From an uncultured Collinsella sp. (GTDB lineage Bacteria; Actinomycetota; Coriobacteriia; Coriobacteriales; Coriobacteriaceae): 64,000 nt of DNA. Both the position numbers and the translations under genes were made by a program. Below are positions 23,405 to 32,742 of this stretch, one piece after another (the stretch's first letter is position 1; each line of letters opens with the position of its first letter). Under the pieces are notes generated by a model. That model worked only from the letters and a program-made list of their open reading frames with translations, searched no databases and was not told the origin of the DNA. The stretch covers positions 62,001 to 126,000 of the forward strand of contig CAKUFD010000005.1 in assembly GCA_934647195.1 (NCBI GenBank), given 5' to 3'.

Positions 23405-24718
23405 ATGCAGGCGCAGAAGGCAGAAGGTACTAAGGATCTGATTGGCAGCGAGATGCGCGCGTGGCAGCACATGCAAGAGGTTGCTGCTAGTGTGTTCGAG
23501 CCGTATGGCTTCGAGCCCATCGAGACTCCCGCCATCGAACAGGTTGACGTTTTTGTGCATGGCATTGGCCAGTCTACGGACGTAGTGCGCAAAGAAATGT
23601 TCCGTGTGTTCTCGGGTGCCAACTTCGCGCGCGTGCTGGAAGAGGGCACCGACGCCAAGCTCAAGGCGAAGCAGCGTTTGGCCCTGCGCCCCGAGGGCAC
23701 GGCCGGCGTCGTGCGTTCCGCAGTGGAGAACAACCTGGTGCCTCAGGGTGCCGCCCCGTTCAAGGCGTACTATGCCGAGGCGATGTTTCGCGGTGAGCGT
23801 CCGCAGAAGGGCCGTTTGCGCCAGTTCCACCAGGTAGGTATCGAGTGGCTGGGCGCCCCCGATCCCGCAGCGGATGCCGAGTGCATCATCATGCTCATGG
23901 AGTTCTACAAGCGTTTGGGCTTTGATTTGTCCAAGCTGCGCCTGCTCATCAATTCGATGGGCGACCCCGCGTGTCGTCCTGCCTATCGTGACCAGGTGCG
24001 CCAGTTCATTTTGGACCATGCGGACGACATGTGCGACGAGTGCCGTGAGCGCGCAGAGATCAACCCGCTGCGTGCCTTTGACTGCAAAAACGATCACTGC
24101 CGCGAGATTATGACCGAGGCTCCGCTTATGTGCGAGCACCTGTGCGACGAGTGCCGCGAGCACTATGAGCAGGTCAAGCGCTATCTGGATGCTGCCGGCA
24201 TCCAGTACGTCGAGGACCCGACGCTTGTGCGCGGCCTCGATTACTATACGCGTACCGTCTTTGAGGTCGAGGCTCCGGGCGCGGGCGTTGGCTCCATTGG
24301 CGGCGGCGGTCGCTACGACGGCCTGGTCGAGCTCGAGGGCGGCAAGCATACCCCGGGCGTTGGTTTTGCCGTGGGCTTCGAGCGCGCGCTGCTGGCTCTC
24401 GAGGCGTTTGGCGGAAGCATGACCACCGTGGCCGCTCCCTGCGTGTATGTGGCGAACGTTTCGGCCGATCAGCGCGGTGATGTTTTTGCTGTGAGCAATG
24501 AGCTGCGTGCCGCCGGCATCCATGCCGAGGCTGATTACCAGGGCCGATCGCTCAAGGCTCAGTTCAAGCAGGCCGATAAATTGGGTGCTTCCCTTATGGT
24601 AGTTGTCGGTGCCGACGAGCTTGCAGAGGGCAAGGTCAAGCTGCGCGACATGGCGAGCCATGAGGAACTTCTCGTCGCGCGCGATGCCGTGGTGACCGAG
24701 GTTTTGTCGCGCTTGTAA
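23405..24718 (+). CDS. hisS: histidine-tRNA ligase
   Basis: Charges tRNA-His. The 437-residue class II synthetase has motif 2-like MFRGERPQKGRLRQFHQVG, the histidine-binding signature LVRGLDYYTRTVFE and the motif 3 region VGFAVGFERALLAL. A C-terminal anticodon-binding domain follows (AELRAAGIHAEADYQGRSLKAQFKQADKLG, read in two parts). Four CxxC-like cysteines in the middle (CDECRE, CDECREH) are an extra zinc-ribbon-like pair. ATG 23405 with GAAAGG is preferred over GTG 23396, which overlaps that site. It is closed by a strong terminator. Confidence 0.95.
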   Translation: MQAQKAEGTKDLIGSEMRAWQHMQEVAASVFEPYGFEPIETPAIEQVDVFVHGIGQSTDVVRKEMFRVFSGANFARVLEEGTDAKLKAKQRLALRPEGTAGVVRSAVENNLVPQGAAPFKAYYAEAMFRGERPQKGRLRQFHQVGIEWLGAPDPAADAECIIMLMEFYKRLGFDLSKLRLLINSMGDPACRPAYRDQVRQFILDHADDMCDECRERAEINPLRAFDCKNDHCREIMTEAPLMCEHLCDECREHYEQVKRYLDAAGIQYVEDPTLVRGLDYYTRTVFEVEAPGAGVGSIGGGGRYDGLVELEGGKHTPGVGFAVGFERALLALEAFGGSMTTVAAPCVYVANVSADQRGDVFAVSNELRAAGIHAEADYQGRSLKAQFKQADKLGASLMVVVGADELAEGKVKLRDMASHEELLVARDAVVTEVLSRL

Positions 24719-24758
24719 GGCGCGGGTGCCATATAGTTGATTGCTGCTTGTTTTGTAG

Positions 24759-24788
24759 GCGGCCGCGCAATGCGCGGCCGCTTTTTTG
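24759..24788 (+). terminator. terminator of hisS
   Basis: GCGGCCGCGC and GCGCGGCCGC around an AAT loop, then TTTTTT. Confidence 0.92.
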
Positions 24789-24870
24789 GTCCGACGGCGC
24801 CGTGCAACGCGTGCGGAGTGGCTGCGGCGGCCGAAATAGCGTCCGAATCGAGCCTTGAAATTCAAAACTC

Positions 24871-24997
24871 TTCGAAGTGCGTACCCTAAATCAAAAAAGA
24901 AAAGTAGACACCCGTTTGAGGCGACAAAACCCCAGGATTGCAGGGGGCTAAATAATCTGTATACTTGCCGATTCCGATTTAGGGTACGCACTTCGAA
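24871..24997 (+). repeat. R3 hairpin element, copy A
   Basis: 127 bp bounded by a perfect 22-bp inverted repeat (24871-24892 TTCGAAGTGCGTACCC.. and 24976-24997). Inside, AGTAGAC at 24903 starts 32 bases from the left end, CCCAG follows 28 bases later and TACTTG (24962) lies near the right arm. The core matches copies C and D; the arms do not. It lies between the hisS terminator and the ppc promoter. Confidence 0.8.
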
Positions 24998-25149
24998 TTG
25001 TTTTATTGTAGTAGCATTTTATGAACGGCGCGAAGCGGTTGGACAGCAATCAATTTGGAGACAGTTGTCGCTATATGTCCACGAACGAATAGTGAGTATT
25101 TCTAAACGGTTTCTGTAGTCTAGAGAAAGGCCCGTTTTGCTTAAGCGTT

Positions 25150-25179
25150 TTGCCGTTTGCGAAACAGGGCGCTTATACT
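25150..25179 (+). promoter_or_regulatory. ppc promoter
   Basis: TTGCCG (25150-25155), an 18-base spacer and TATACT (25174-25179). Transcription would start near 25187, which rules out the earliest in-frame ATG codons as translation starts. Confidence 0.55.
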
Positions 25180-25236
25180 AACACCCCAATGACGTATAAC
25201 GCGATAGCGTGGAACAATGCAGAATGGAGCGTCGAT

Positions 25237-28020
25237 ATGAGCGAGCCCACAGCCGATATGGCTGCACAAGGCCCCGCAGCCTCGACGGAGGCCTTGCCAG
25301 ATATTACCGTCACCCCGCTAACCGAGATCGATATCCCCGATACCCTTCGCGATAACTTGGCGCTGTTCCTGCGTCTTGAGCGTCGCGTGCTCACGGAGTA
25401 CGACCCGTCGATCTGCGAGCTGTTTGACAAGCTGCTTTCCTATGTTATTGCCGCCAATGAGGGCGACCCGGGCCGTGTCGCCGCCGATGAGCCGGTAGAC
25501 GACCAAGGTATCCCCCTCTCCACAAGCGACAGCAGCCGCGCTTTCCGCGCCGCGGTGGAGTTGCTTGACTCGCTGCCGGTGGAGCGTTCCCAGGTTGTGG
25601 TGCGTGCCTTTACCGCCTTCTTCCACTTGGCGAACCTCTCCGAGGAGAACTATCGCGTCGAGGCACTGCACGAGCGCGAGCTGGGTGTGGGCACCGATAT
25701 GGATGTCGACCCCGGCAATGAGCTCACGGTCGCCTATCATCAGCTGGTCGAAGAGGCCGGTGTGGCGCGCGCGACGGAACTGCTCAATCGCTTGGAGTTT
25801 CATCCGGTTTTCACTGCGCACCCCACCGAGGCGCGTCGCAAGGCTGTTGAAGGAAAGATTCGTCGCATCTCGATGCTTCTTTCGGAGCGTCCTCGCCTGG
25901 GCGGATCGGACCTCGTGGAAAATGAGCGTCATCTGTTACAAGAGATCGATGCGCTGGTGCGCACTTCTCCTATCGCTATCAAAAAACCGACGCCTGTCGA
26001 AGAAGCCGATACCATTATCGACATCTTTGACAACACGCTGTTTGAGACAGTGCCGCGCATCTACCGCCGTTTTGACGACTGGATCTTGGGTGAGCGTGCT
26101 GGCCGCGTGGCCCCGGTATGTCCGGCGTTTTTCCATCCGGGCAGCTGGATCGGATCGGATCGAGACGGCAATCCCAACGTCACTGCCAAGGTGAGCCGCC
26201 AGGTGGCCGCCAAGTTTTCGGGCCATATGGTGGCGACGCTCGCGAACAAGTGCATGCGCGTCGGCCGCAATCTGACCTTGCAGGCGGGTTACACCGAACC
26301 TTCCGAGGAATTGCTTAACCTGTGGAATCATCAGGTGGAGATGAGCGAGGTGCTCACCTCGCGTGCACGCGATATCTCGGCATCCGAGCCGCATCGCGCG
26401 GTGATGATCGTCATGGCTTCGCGTCTTGAGGCGACGGTGTCGCGTAACGCGGACACCATGTATCGTAGTGCCGAGGAATTTTTGGCCGACCTACACGTTG
26501 TCCAGCGCTCCCTGGCAAAGGCGGGCGCCGTGCGAGCCGCATACGGACCGGTGCAGACGCTCATCTGGCAGGTGGAGACCTTTGGCTTCCATATGGTTGA
26601 GATGGAGTTCCGTCAGCACTCGGTGGTGCACGCGCGTGCCCTTGCGGACATTCGCGAGCACGGCGTGAATGGCGACCTGCAGCCCATGACGCGCGAGGTT
26701 TTGGATACTTTCCGTGCCATTGGCTCCATTCAGCGCCGCTATGGCAAGAAGATGGCGCACCGCTACATCATCTCGTTCACCAAGAGCGCCCAGCATGTGG
26801 CCGATGTCTATGAACTGGCGCGTCTTGCATTCGCCCATGCCGAGGACGTGCCTGCTCTCGATGTCATCCCGCTGTTCGAGCAGCTGGAGGACCTTGAGGG
26901 TTGCGTGGACGTGCTCGACCAGATGCTCGAGCTGCCTGCGGTTCAAGCGCGCTTGGCGCAGACCAACCGTCGCATGGAAGTCATGCTCGGCTACTCGGAT
27001 TCCTCGAAGGACGCAGGTCCCACCACGGCGACGCTCGCGCTGCATGCGGCACAGGAGCGCATCGCCCGCTGGGCCGACGAAAATCGCATCGACCTCGTGC
27101 TTATGCACGGTCGCGGCGGCGCTGTAGGCCGCGGCGGCGGCCCGGCAAACCGTGCTGTGCTGGCGCAACCCGCGGGCTCAGTGAACTGCTTCTTTAAGGT
27201 GACCGAGCAAGGCGAGATCATCTTTGCGCGTTACGGCAACCAGACGCTTGCGCAGCGCCACGTGGAGAGCGTCGCTGCGGCAACGCTGCTCAATTCGGCG
27301 CCGAGTATCGAGCGTACCAATACGCATATGACAGCGGAATTCGCCGGCATGGCAGAGCAGCTGAACCGTGCTGCACACGAGCGCTATCTGGACCTGCTGG
27401 GTACCGACGATTTTGCCCCCTGGTTCTCGACGGTGACGCCGCTGACCGAAGTGGGCCTGCTGCCCATCGGCAGCCGTCCGGCAAAGCGTGGCCTGGGCGC
27501 GAAGTCCCTCGACGACTTGCGTACGATTCCTTGGGTCTTTAGCTGGTCGCAGGCGCGCATCAACCTGGCTGCATGGTACGGCTTGGGCACGGCATGCGAG
27601 CAGCTGGGCGACCTGGACCTGCTGCGCCGCGCCTACGCTGAATGGCCGCTCTTCTCGACGTTCATCGATAACATCGAGATGTCGATTGCCAAGACCGACG
27701 GGCGCATCGCTAAGATGTACCTTGCGCTGGGCGATCGCAGTGACCTGGCGTCCAAGGTGTTCGAAGAGATGCAGCTCACACGTAAGTGGACGCTTGCCAT
27801 CACTGGAGACGATTGGCCGCTGCAGAGGCGTCGCGTGCTGGGCCGCGCCGTGCGCGTGCGCAACCCGTATGTGGATGCGCTTTCGCTTGCGCAGGTTCGC
27901 GCGCTGCGCGAGGTGCGTATGAACCAAGACCAGCTTTCGGAAGAGGCGAAGGCCGAGTACATGAGCCTGATTCTGGCTACCGTGACGGGCGTTTCCGCCG
28001 GTCTCCAGAACACGGGGTGA
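25237..28020 (+). CDS. ppc: phosphoenolpyruvate carboxylase
   Basis: Carboxylates PEP with bicarbonate to oxaloacetate, an anaplerotic step that in fermentative gut bacteria feeds succinate or aspartate formation. The 927-residue protein has the catalytic-His motif VFTAHPTEARRKA, GSWIGSDRDGNPNVT, VMLGYSDSSKDAGP, the glycine loop LMHGRGGAVGRGGGP and the invariant C-terminal QNTG. ATG 25237 has GGAG 7 bases upstream. The frame extends further back but would begin at or before the inferred transcription start. It is a single-gene unit flanked by two R3 hairpin elements (24871 and 28093). Confidence 0.96.
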   Translation: MSEPTADMAAQGPAASTEALPDITVTPLTEIDIPDTLRDNLALFLRLERRVLTEYDPSICELFDKLLSYVIAANEGDPGRVAADEPVDDQGIPLSTSDSSRAFRAAVELLDSLPVERSQVVVRAFTAFFHLANLSEENYRVEALHERELGVGTDMDVDPGNELTVAYHQLVEEAGVARATELLNRLEFHPVFTAHPTEARRKAVEGKIRRISMLLSERPRLGGSDLVENERHLLQEIDALVRTSPIAIKKPTPVEEADTIIDIFDNTLFETVPRIYRRFDDWILGERAGRVAPVCPAFFHPGSWIGSDRDGNPNVTAKVSRQVAAKFSGHMVATLANKCMRVGRNLTLQAGYTEPSEELLNLWNHQVEMSEVLTSRARDISASEPHRAVMIVMASRLEATVSRNADTMYRSAEEFLADLHVVQRSLAKAGAVRAAYGPVQTLIWQVETFGFHMVEMEFRQHSVVHARALADIREHGVNGDLQPMTREVLDTFRAIGSIQRRYGKKMAHRYIISFTKSAQHVADVYELARLAFAHAEDVPALDVIPLFEQLEDLEGCVDVLDQMLELPAVQARLAQTNRRMEVMLGYSDSSKDAGPTTATLALHAAQERIARWADENRIDLVLMHGRGGAVGRGGGPANRAVLAQPAGSVNCFFKVTEQGEIIFARYGNQTLAQRHVESVAAATLLNSAPSIERTNTHMTAEFAGMAEQLNRAAHERYLDLLGTDDFAPWFSTVTPLTEVGLLPIGSRPAKRGLGAKSLDDLRTIPWVFSWSQARINLAAWYGLGTACEQLGDLDLLRRAYAEWPLFSTFIDNIEMSIAKTDGRIAKMYLALGDRSDLASKVFEEMQLTRKWTLAITGDDWPLQRRRVLGRAVRVRNPYVDALSLAQVRALREVRMNQDQLSEEAKAEYMSLILATVTGVSAGLQNTG

Positions 28021-28049
28021 TGGTTCTTCCAACATCGGAGTGCCGAGAG

Positions 28050-28081
28050 GGGTCGCCCGAGTGATCTTGGGCGGCCCTTTC
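28050..28081 (+). terminator. terminator of ppc
   Basis: GGGTCGCCC and GGGCGGCCC with a GAGTGATCTT loop, then TTTC. Confidence 0.75.
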
Positions 28082-28092
28082 ATACTAAAAAG

Positions 28093-28225
28093 ACGGTTAT
28101 AGGTAGGTTGAGGCGAAGCAAGTGAGTAGACCGGCGAACCACACTGCTGTTTCCTGGGGAAATGCAGGTTGAGAGCTGAAGAACGGATCTACTTGGCTCC
28201 TTTAGCACAACCTACCTATAACCGT
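28093..28225 (+). repeat. R3 hairpin element, copy B
   Basis: 133 bp bounded by a perfect 18-bp inverted repeat (ACGGTTATAGGTAGGTTG at 28093-28110, complement at 28208-28225) with an A-run before and a T-run after. AGTAGAC starts at 28125, again 32 bases from the left end, and TACTTG is at 28190. The arms have no similarity to copies A, C or D. It sits between the convergent ppc and serB. Confidence 0.75.
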
Positions 28226-28257
28226 TATTTTTGAGCGGGACGGGTCTGCTATCGCGC

Positions 28258-28950
28258 CTATTTGCCTTCGATAATCGGCAGCGCGAGCATAAGATCGCGC
28301 TCGTCGATGGCGTGGGGTGCGGCCACACGCGTTTTGGGCTTGGCGCAAAACGCGATGCCTGTGCCTGCCGCCTGAATCATGGGGATGTCGTTGGCTCCGT
28401 CGCCCATGGCGACCGTCTGGGACAGGGGGAGACCGAGCTCGCGGGCCCATGAGCGGAGGGCTTCGAGCTTGCGCTCGCGCGTGACGATATCTGCCGCAAG
28501 TTTGCCCGTGAGCTTGCCATCCTGCACATCTAGACGATTTGCCAGGCAGTAGTCGACGCCGGCGGCCTCGACAATACGATCAGCGATCTCGTGGAATCCT
28601 CCGCTCACCACGCCGACCTTCCATCCGCGCTCATGCGTCGCGCGTACCAGCTCGAGCGCGCCCGGAGTGAATGTCACGCGTTCAAATGTGCGGTCGAACA
28701 CTTCCTGCCCAAGGCCTGCAAGAAGTCCTACGCGCTCTTCGAGCGCTTGCTTGAAATCGAGCTCTCCGCGCATGGCGCGCTCGGTAATCGCCGCAACCTG
28801 TTCGCCGACGCCCGCCTCCTCGCCCAGCAGGTCGATGACTTCTTCGTTGATGAGTGTCGAGTCGATATCCATCACGATGAGGCGCATATCGGCAGGGGCA
28901 CGGCGCTCTTGCTCGCTGGCGGTGCGGAGGGGATTGGTCGTTGCGGTCAT
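28258..28950 (-). CDS. serB: phosphoserine phosphatase
   Basis: Last step of serine synthesis: hydrolyses O-phosphoserine. The 230-residue HAD enzyme has motif I MDIDSTL, the SerB-type segment RVTFTPGALELV, motif II VVSGGFHEIAD and motif III/IV MGDGANDIPMIQAAGTGIAF. The start at 28950 has AAGGAG upstream; the frame extends a few codons further without a site. The protein lacks the N-terminal ACT domain of longer SerB proteins. It is convergent with ppc, separated by R3 copy B. No serA or serC is in the window. Confidence 0.92.
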   Translation of the reverse strand: MTATTNPLRTASEQERRAPADMRLIVMDIDSTLINEEVIDLLGEEAGVGEQVAAITERAMRGELDFKQALEERVGLLAGLGQEVFDRTFERVTFTPGALELVRATHERGWKVGVVSGGFHEIADRIVEAAGVDYCLANRLDVQDGKLTGKLAADIVTRERKLEALRSWARELGLPLSQTVAMGDGANDIPMIQAAGTGIAFCAKPKTRVAAPHAIDERDLMLALPIIEGK

Positions 28951-29292
28951 GGGGGCTCCTTGCAATCTGTTTGGACCACTGTAGCGCAATGGAGCGTTTT
29001 AAACACGCGCCATTCGTGATGTCTTGGGCGTTTTGCGAGGCGCTTGCGGCGACCTTCAGAAAAGATGGGTGAGGCAATTCCCATGGTGCGCGCAGAAATA
29101 GCTCCCAACCCTCGAGCCCTGCGGTTGCGAGCATGTTAAGACTCGTTGCATGCCGATACTTTTTGCGGCAGAGGGAAGCGTTTCGCGTTAGACTAGTACG
29201 CCGTGCCGGATCGCGCTGTCTACACGTTCCGGCAATCTGTACGCCAGCCGCCCGTACGACACGGGGCGGCGCAGATCAAAAAGGAGATATCT
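28951..29292. promoter_or_regulatory. divergent region between serB and aspS
   Basis: 342 bases without a convincing gene. It should hold promoters for both neighbours; TAGACT at 29188-29193 may be the aspS -10 box. I see no repeat or conserved RNA motif here. Confidence 0.3.
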
Positions 29293-31086
29293 GTGGCAGA
29301 CACCAGCACTCGTCCCATCGACGAGCACTCCATGCACACGCACACCTGCGGCGAGCTTCGCCGTGAGAACGTGGGCGAGGAGGTTACCCTTACTGGTTGG
29401 GTAAGCCGCCGCCGCGATCACGGCGGCCTTATTTTCTGCGACCTTCGCGACCGCGAGGGCATCACGCAGCTCACGTTCGATCCCGAGCATTCCGACGGCG
29501 ACGCCTTTAAGATCGCCGAGACCATGCGCCCCGAGTGGCCCATCAAGATTCACGGCGTCGTGCGCGCCCGTGGCGAGGAAACCACCAACGCCAAGCTCGC
29601 AACCGGCGAGATCGAGGTCCTGACCGATCACGCCGAGGTGCTCAACACCTCCATGACTCCGCCTTTCCAGATCGAGGATGGCATCGAGACCAGCGAGGAT
29701 ACGCGCCTGCGCTATCGTTATCTGGACCTCCGTCGTCCCGAGATGATGGCTAACCTGCGCCTGCGCTCCGATTTTACCTTCGCCATCCGCGAGGCGCTGC
29801 ACAACCGCGACTTCATGGAAGTCGAGACTCCCTGCCTCTTCAAGTCCACGCCCGAGGGCGCACGCGACTTCATCGTCCCCAGCCGTATCCAGCCGGGCAA
29901 CTTCTACGCCTTGCCGCAAAGCCCGCAGCTTCTGAAGCAGCTGCTCATGGTCGGTGGCGTTGAGCGCTACTACCAGGTTGCCAAGTGCTTCCGCGACGAG
30001 GACCTTCGTGCCGACCGTCAGCCCGAGTTCACTCAGGTGGATATCGAGATGTCCTTCGTGGACCAGGACGACGTGATGAGCGCCCTGGAGGAGGTGCTGG
30101 CAGACGCCTTTGGCCGCATGGGTGTCGAGATGCCTACGCCGCTTCGCCGCATCCAGTACTGGGATGCCATGGACACCTATGGCTCCGACAAGCCCGATAC
30201 CCGTTACGGTATGCACCTGGTGGACCTCACTGACGTGTTTGCCGATTCCAAGTTCAAGGTCTTTGCAAGCGCTGCAAACACCGAGGGCCACGTGGTCAAG
30301 GCCATCAACGCCAAGGGCGCTGGCACCTGGCCGCGCGCGCAGATCGACAAGCTGGGCAACGTTGCCGCCAAGTTTGGCGCTAAGGGCCTGGCCTGGATCG
30401 CCTTCCGCGAGGACGGCTCCATCAACAGCCCCATCGTCAAGTTCTTCTCCGACGAGGAGATGGCGACCCTGCGTGAGCGCATGGATGTCGAGCCCGGCGA
30501 CCTTGTGATGTTCGCAGCCGGTCCGCGCCTGTCCTCCAACGAGATCTTGGGCGGCATGCGCAGCCACATGGCCGACGCCCTGAATATCGAGCGCGAGGGC
30601 CACGACTTCCTGTGGGTTGTCAACTTCCCGCTGTTCCACTGGGACGAGGACCGCAAGGCATATGCCGCCGAGCATCAGCCCTTCACGCTGCCTACCGAGA
30701 GCGATATCTCCAAGATCGAGGCAGATCCGCTGGCAGCCGGCTCCTTTACGTACGACTTCGTCATGGACGGCTTCGAGGCCGGCGGTGGCGGCATGCGTAT
30801 CCACAACGCCGACATGCAGATGGCTATGCTCAAGCTGCTCGGCTTTACCGAGGAGCGCGCAGAGTCCCAGTTTGGCTTTGTGCTTGAGGCCCTTAAGTTC
30901 GGCGCGCCTCCCATGGGCGGCTTTGCGCTGGGCCTCGACCGTGTGTGCATGCTGCTTACCGGTTCCAGCTCCATCCGCGACGTCATGGCGTTCCCCAAGA
31001 CGGCGAGCGGCTCCGACCTCATGTCGGCCGCCCCGAGTGCCGTCTCCGGCGCGCAGCTCAAGGATGTTTCCCTGCGCCTGATGTAG
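29293..31086 (+). CDS. aspS: aspartate-tRNA ligase
   Basis: Charges tRNA-Asp (and tRNA-Asn if the enzyme is non-discriminating). The 597-residue bacterial-type class II synthetase has the N-terminal OB-fold with GWVSRRRDHGGLIFCDLRDR and motif 2 FRDEDLRADRQPEFTQ. A bacterial GAD insertion follows, then the motif 3 region GFALGLDRVCMLLTG. GTG 29293 follows AAGGAG by 6 bases; the frame extends upstream but with no site. It ends at a perfect terminator shared with the convergent clc gene. No gatCAB amidotransferase is seen, so discrimination is unknown. Confidence 0.95.
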   Translation: MADTSTRPIDEHSMHTHTCGELRRENVGEEVTLTGWVSRRRDHGGLIFCDLRDREGITQLTFDPEHSDGDAFKIAETMRPEWPIKIHGVVRARGEETTNAKLATGEIEVLTDHAEVLNTSMTPPFQIEDGIETSEDTRLRYRYLDLRRPEMMANLRLRSDFTFAIREALHNRDFMEVETPCLFKSTPEGARDFIVPSRIQPGNFYALPQSPQLLKQLLMVGGVERYYQVAKCFRDEDLRADRQPEFTQVDIEMSFVDQDDVMSALEEVLADAFGRMGVEMPTPLRRIQYWDAMDTYGSDKPDTRYGMHLVDLTDVFADSKFKVFASAANTEGHVVKAINAKGAGTWPRAQIDKLGNVAAKFGAKGLAWIAFREDGSINSPIVKFFSDEEMATLRERMDVEPGDLVMFAAGPRLSSNEILGGMRSHMADALNIEREGHDFLWVVNFPLFHWDEDRKAYAAEHQPFTLPTESDISKIEADPLAAGSFTYDFVMDGFEAGGGGMRIHNADMQMAMLKLLGFTEERAESQFGFVLEALKFGAPPMGGFALGLDRVCMLLTGSSSIRDVMAFPKTASGSDLMSAAPSAVSGAQLKDVSLRLM

Positions 31087-31116
31087 GATCGGTTACTGGG
31101 CTAAAGCCAATACAAG

Positions 31117-31157
31117 AACATGGGACAAGGTCGTCGATGATCTTGTCCCATGTTTTA
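31117..31157. terminator. bidirectional terminator between aspS and the CLC gene
   Basis: AACATGGGACAAG pairs with CTTGTCCCATGTT, T-rich to the right and A-rich to the left. It overlaps the stop codon of the leftward gene. Confidence 0.8.
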
Positions 31158-32387
31158 TCGCACGCGTTCCTGCAGTGTGTAGATCGATGTATCCATGTTG
31201 AAGAGATACGCAACGGCGCAGACGATAAAGAAGGCCGGAAGATAGCTGAACCCAAAGACCTCGCAGCCGATGAATATGGGCGCAAGCAACGTGTTGGTGG
31301 CGCCGCCGAACGTCGCGGCGTATCCGAGCGCCGCGCAAAGAAGCGGGTCGAGGCCGACAAGTCCGGATATGGCTATTCCTAGGCTGGCGCCGATAGAGAA
31401 CAGAGGCGTCACCTCACCGCCCTGGTAGCCGGCAGCAAGCGTAACGATGGTGAGGATGAACTTGGCGATCCAGTCCCAGGAGTAGATGGTAGCGTCGCTG
31501 TCGAAGGCTGCCGAAATCAGATTGGTGCCAAGTCCGCAGTAGCGTCCCTGCCATAGGGCAAAGAGGAGTATCGAAAGGGCCGCGCCGATGATTCCGATGC
31601 GAACGTAGGGATTGGGTGCCAGGCGTCCTGCAAGAGTTTTGGCATGGGCGAGGCACCAGGCAAAGGCTCCGCCCACGATGCCAAAGACGATGCCGAGGGC
31701 TACGAGCCGGACGATCTCCATTGCATCAAGTGCGACCGTGGCGGTGAGAGCCACCTCGAATTTCTCGAGTCCCAGGGCGCCCGACGTCGCGCTTGCGGCA
31801 AGCGAGGCAATGAGTGCAGGGAGAAGTGCGCGATACTCCAAGCGGCCCGCTACGAGAACTTCGAGGGCAAAGACCGTTGCGGCGAGCGGCGTGCGAAAAA
31901 GACCGGCGAATCCCGCCGCCATACCGATGAGCAGGAAGGTGTTGCCGGGATGCTTGAACGGCAGCTTGCGGCCGATCCAGTGCGAGACGGTGGCACCGAT
32001 TTGCACAGCTACACCTTCACGTCCGGCACTGCCGCCAAAGAGGTGCGTCGCCCATGTGCCGCCCATGATAAGTGGCACTAAGCGCAGCGAGATGCTCTCT
32101 TCGCGCCCGTGGCCCACATCGAACACAAGGCTCATGCCGCGGCTGGTGTTTTTGCCCCATTTCTTATAACAAAAAACGATAGCAAGGCCGGCGAGTGCCA
32201 GGAAAGGCAAGAGGAGCGCAAGATGCGCGTCTCGAAATGATCCGATTGCCAGAAGCGTGCGGCCAAAGACCGCATCGATAGCGCCGACGACAAGGCCGAT
32301 CGGGATGGCTACGGCTCCCATGATGAGCAGGCCGCCGTAGGTTCTGGCCGCATGTTTCAATCTGCGGTCCATGCTGGTTTTCACCAT
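31155..32387 (-). CDS. CLC-F type fluoride/proton antiporter
   Basis: 410-residue CLC-family membrane transporter. The chloride-selective GSGIP motif is missing (the position reads SRGMS). GREGP is replaced by GREGV (FGGSAGREGVAVQIG), and the second filter region reads AGYQGGEVTPLFSIGA. These features mark the CLC-F branch, which expels fluoride. The start at 32387 follows AAGGAGCG. The key support is the upstream fluoride riboswitch, whose terminator ends just before the ribosome-binding site. It thus works as a self-contained fluoride resistance unit: rising fluoride anti-terminates the leader and switches on the exporter. Confidence 0.88.
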   Translation of the reverse strand: MVKTSMDRRLKHAARTYGGLLIMGAVAIPIGLVVGAIDAVFGRTLLAIGSFRDAHLALLLPFLALAGLAIVFCYKKWGKNTSRGMSLVFDVGHGREESISLRLVPLIMGGTWATHLFGGSAGREGVAVQIGATVSHWIGRKLPFKHPGNTFLLIGMAAGFAGLFRTPLAATVFALEVLVAGRLEYRALLPALIASLAASATSGALGLEKFEVALTATVALDAMEIVRLVALGIVFGIVGGAFAWCLAHAKTLAGRLAPNPYVRIGIIGAALSILLFALWQGRYCGLGTNLISAAFDSDATIYSWDWIAKFILTIVTLAAGYQGGEVTPLFSIGASLGIAISGLVGLDPLLCAALGYAATFGGATNTLLAPIFIGCEVFGFSYLPAFFIVCAVAYLFNMDTSIYTLQERVR

Positions 32388-32403
32388 CGTTTCGCTCCTT
32401 AAT

Positions 32404-32535
32404 AAAAAAGACTTCTGCTGCCTAGCGATTGCCCGGGGCAACGCAAGACAGCAGAAGTCATCAGCAACAAGGCGGTTTAGGACGCAGGTCGGCAACGTGG
32501 CCAGCTTGGTCCAACGGAGACATTCATTCCGCAGG
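32404..32535 (-). promoter_or_regulatory. fluoride riboswitch (crcB motif) with expression-platform terminator
   Basis: On the minus strand the leader contains AAACCGCC, a short loop, then GCTGATGACTTCTGCTG, matching the conserved 3' half of the fluoride aptamer (AAAC..GCTGATG.CT). The GACTTCTGCTG segment is the 5' side of a terminator whose other side CAGCAGAAGTC is followed by TTTTTT (plus-strand 32404-32459), the known fluoride on-switch layout. The 5' half is less regular. CGGA-ATGAATGTC-TCCG (plus-strand 32515-32531) can form P1 and a bulged pseudoknot to ACTTC, but about 35 extra bases separate it from AAAC. Function is supported by the CLC-F gene. Confidence 0.8.
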
Positions 32536-32742
32536 CGAAATCATAACCTCACGCTCTGGCCGGGTCAACGGGGCGAGGCACGTCGAATTGTCGAAAATGT
32601 TGTATGAGCGGTTCTGTCCGGGCGCTGAGCTGGGCGGCGAATACCTCGATGTTGCGCAACATCGGCAGGCGGTTTGATGTCACCATAGAGCCGAAAGAAA
32701 CGCGTCCGCGTTTGCGCGAGCGCAGGGGGAGGATGAGGCGAT

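Noticed and set aside
24871..28225. R3 copies A and B as the ends of a transposon carrying ppc
   Set aside because: Their arms are unrelated to one another and ppc is a core metabolic gene; no transposase lies between.
29188..30804. 538-codon minus-strand open frame opposite aspS
   Set aside because: Antisense shadow; aspS motifs on the plus strand are unambiguous.
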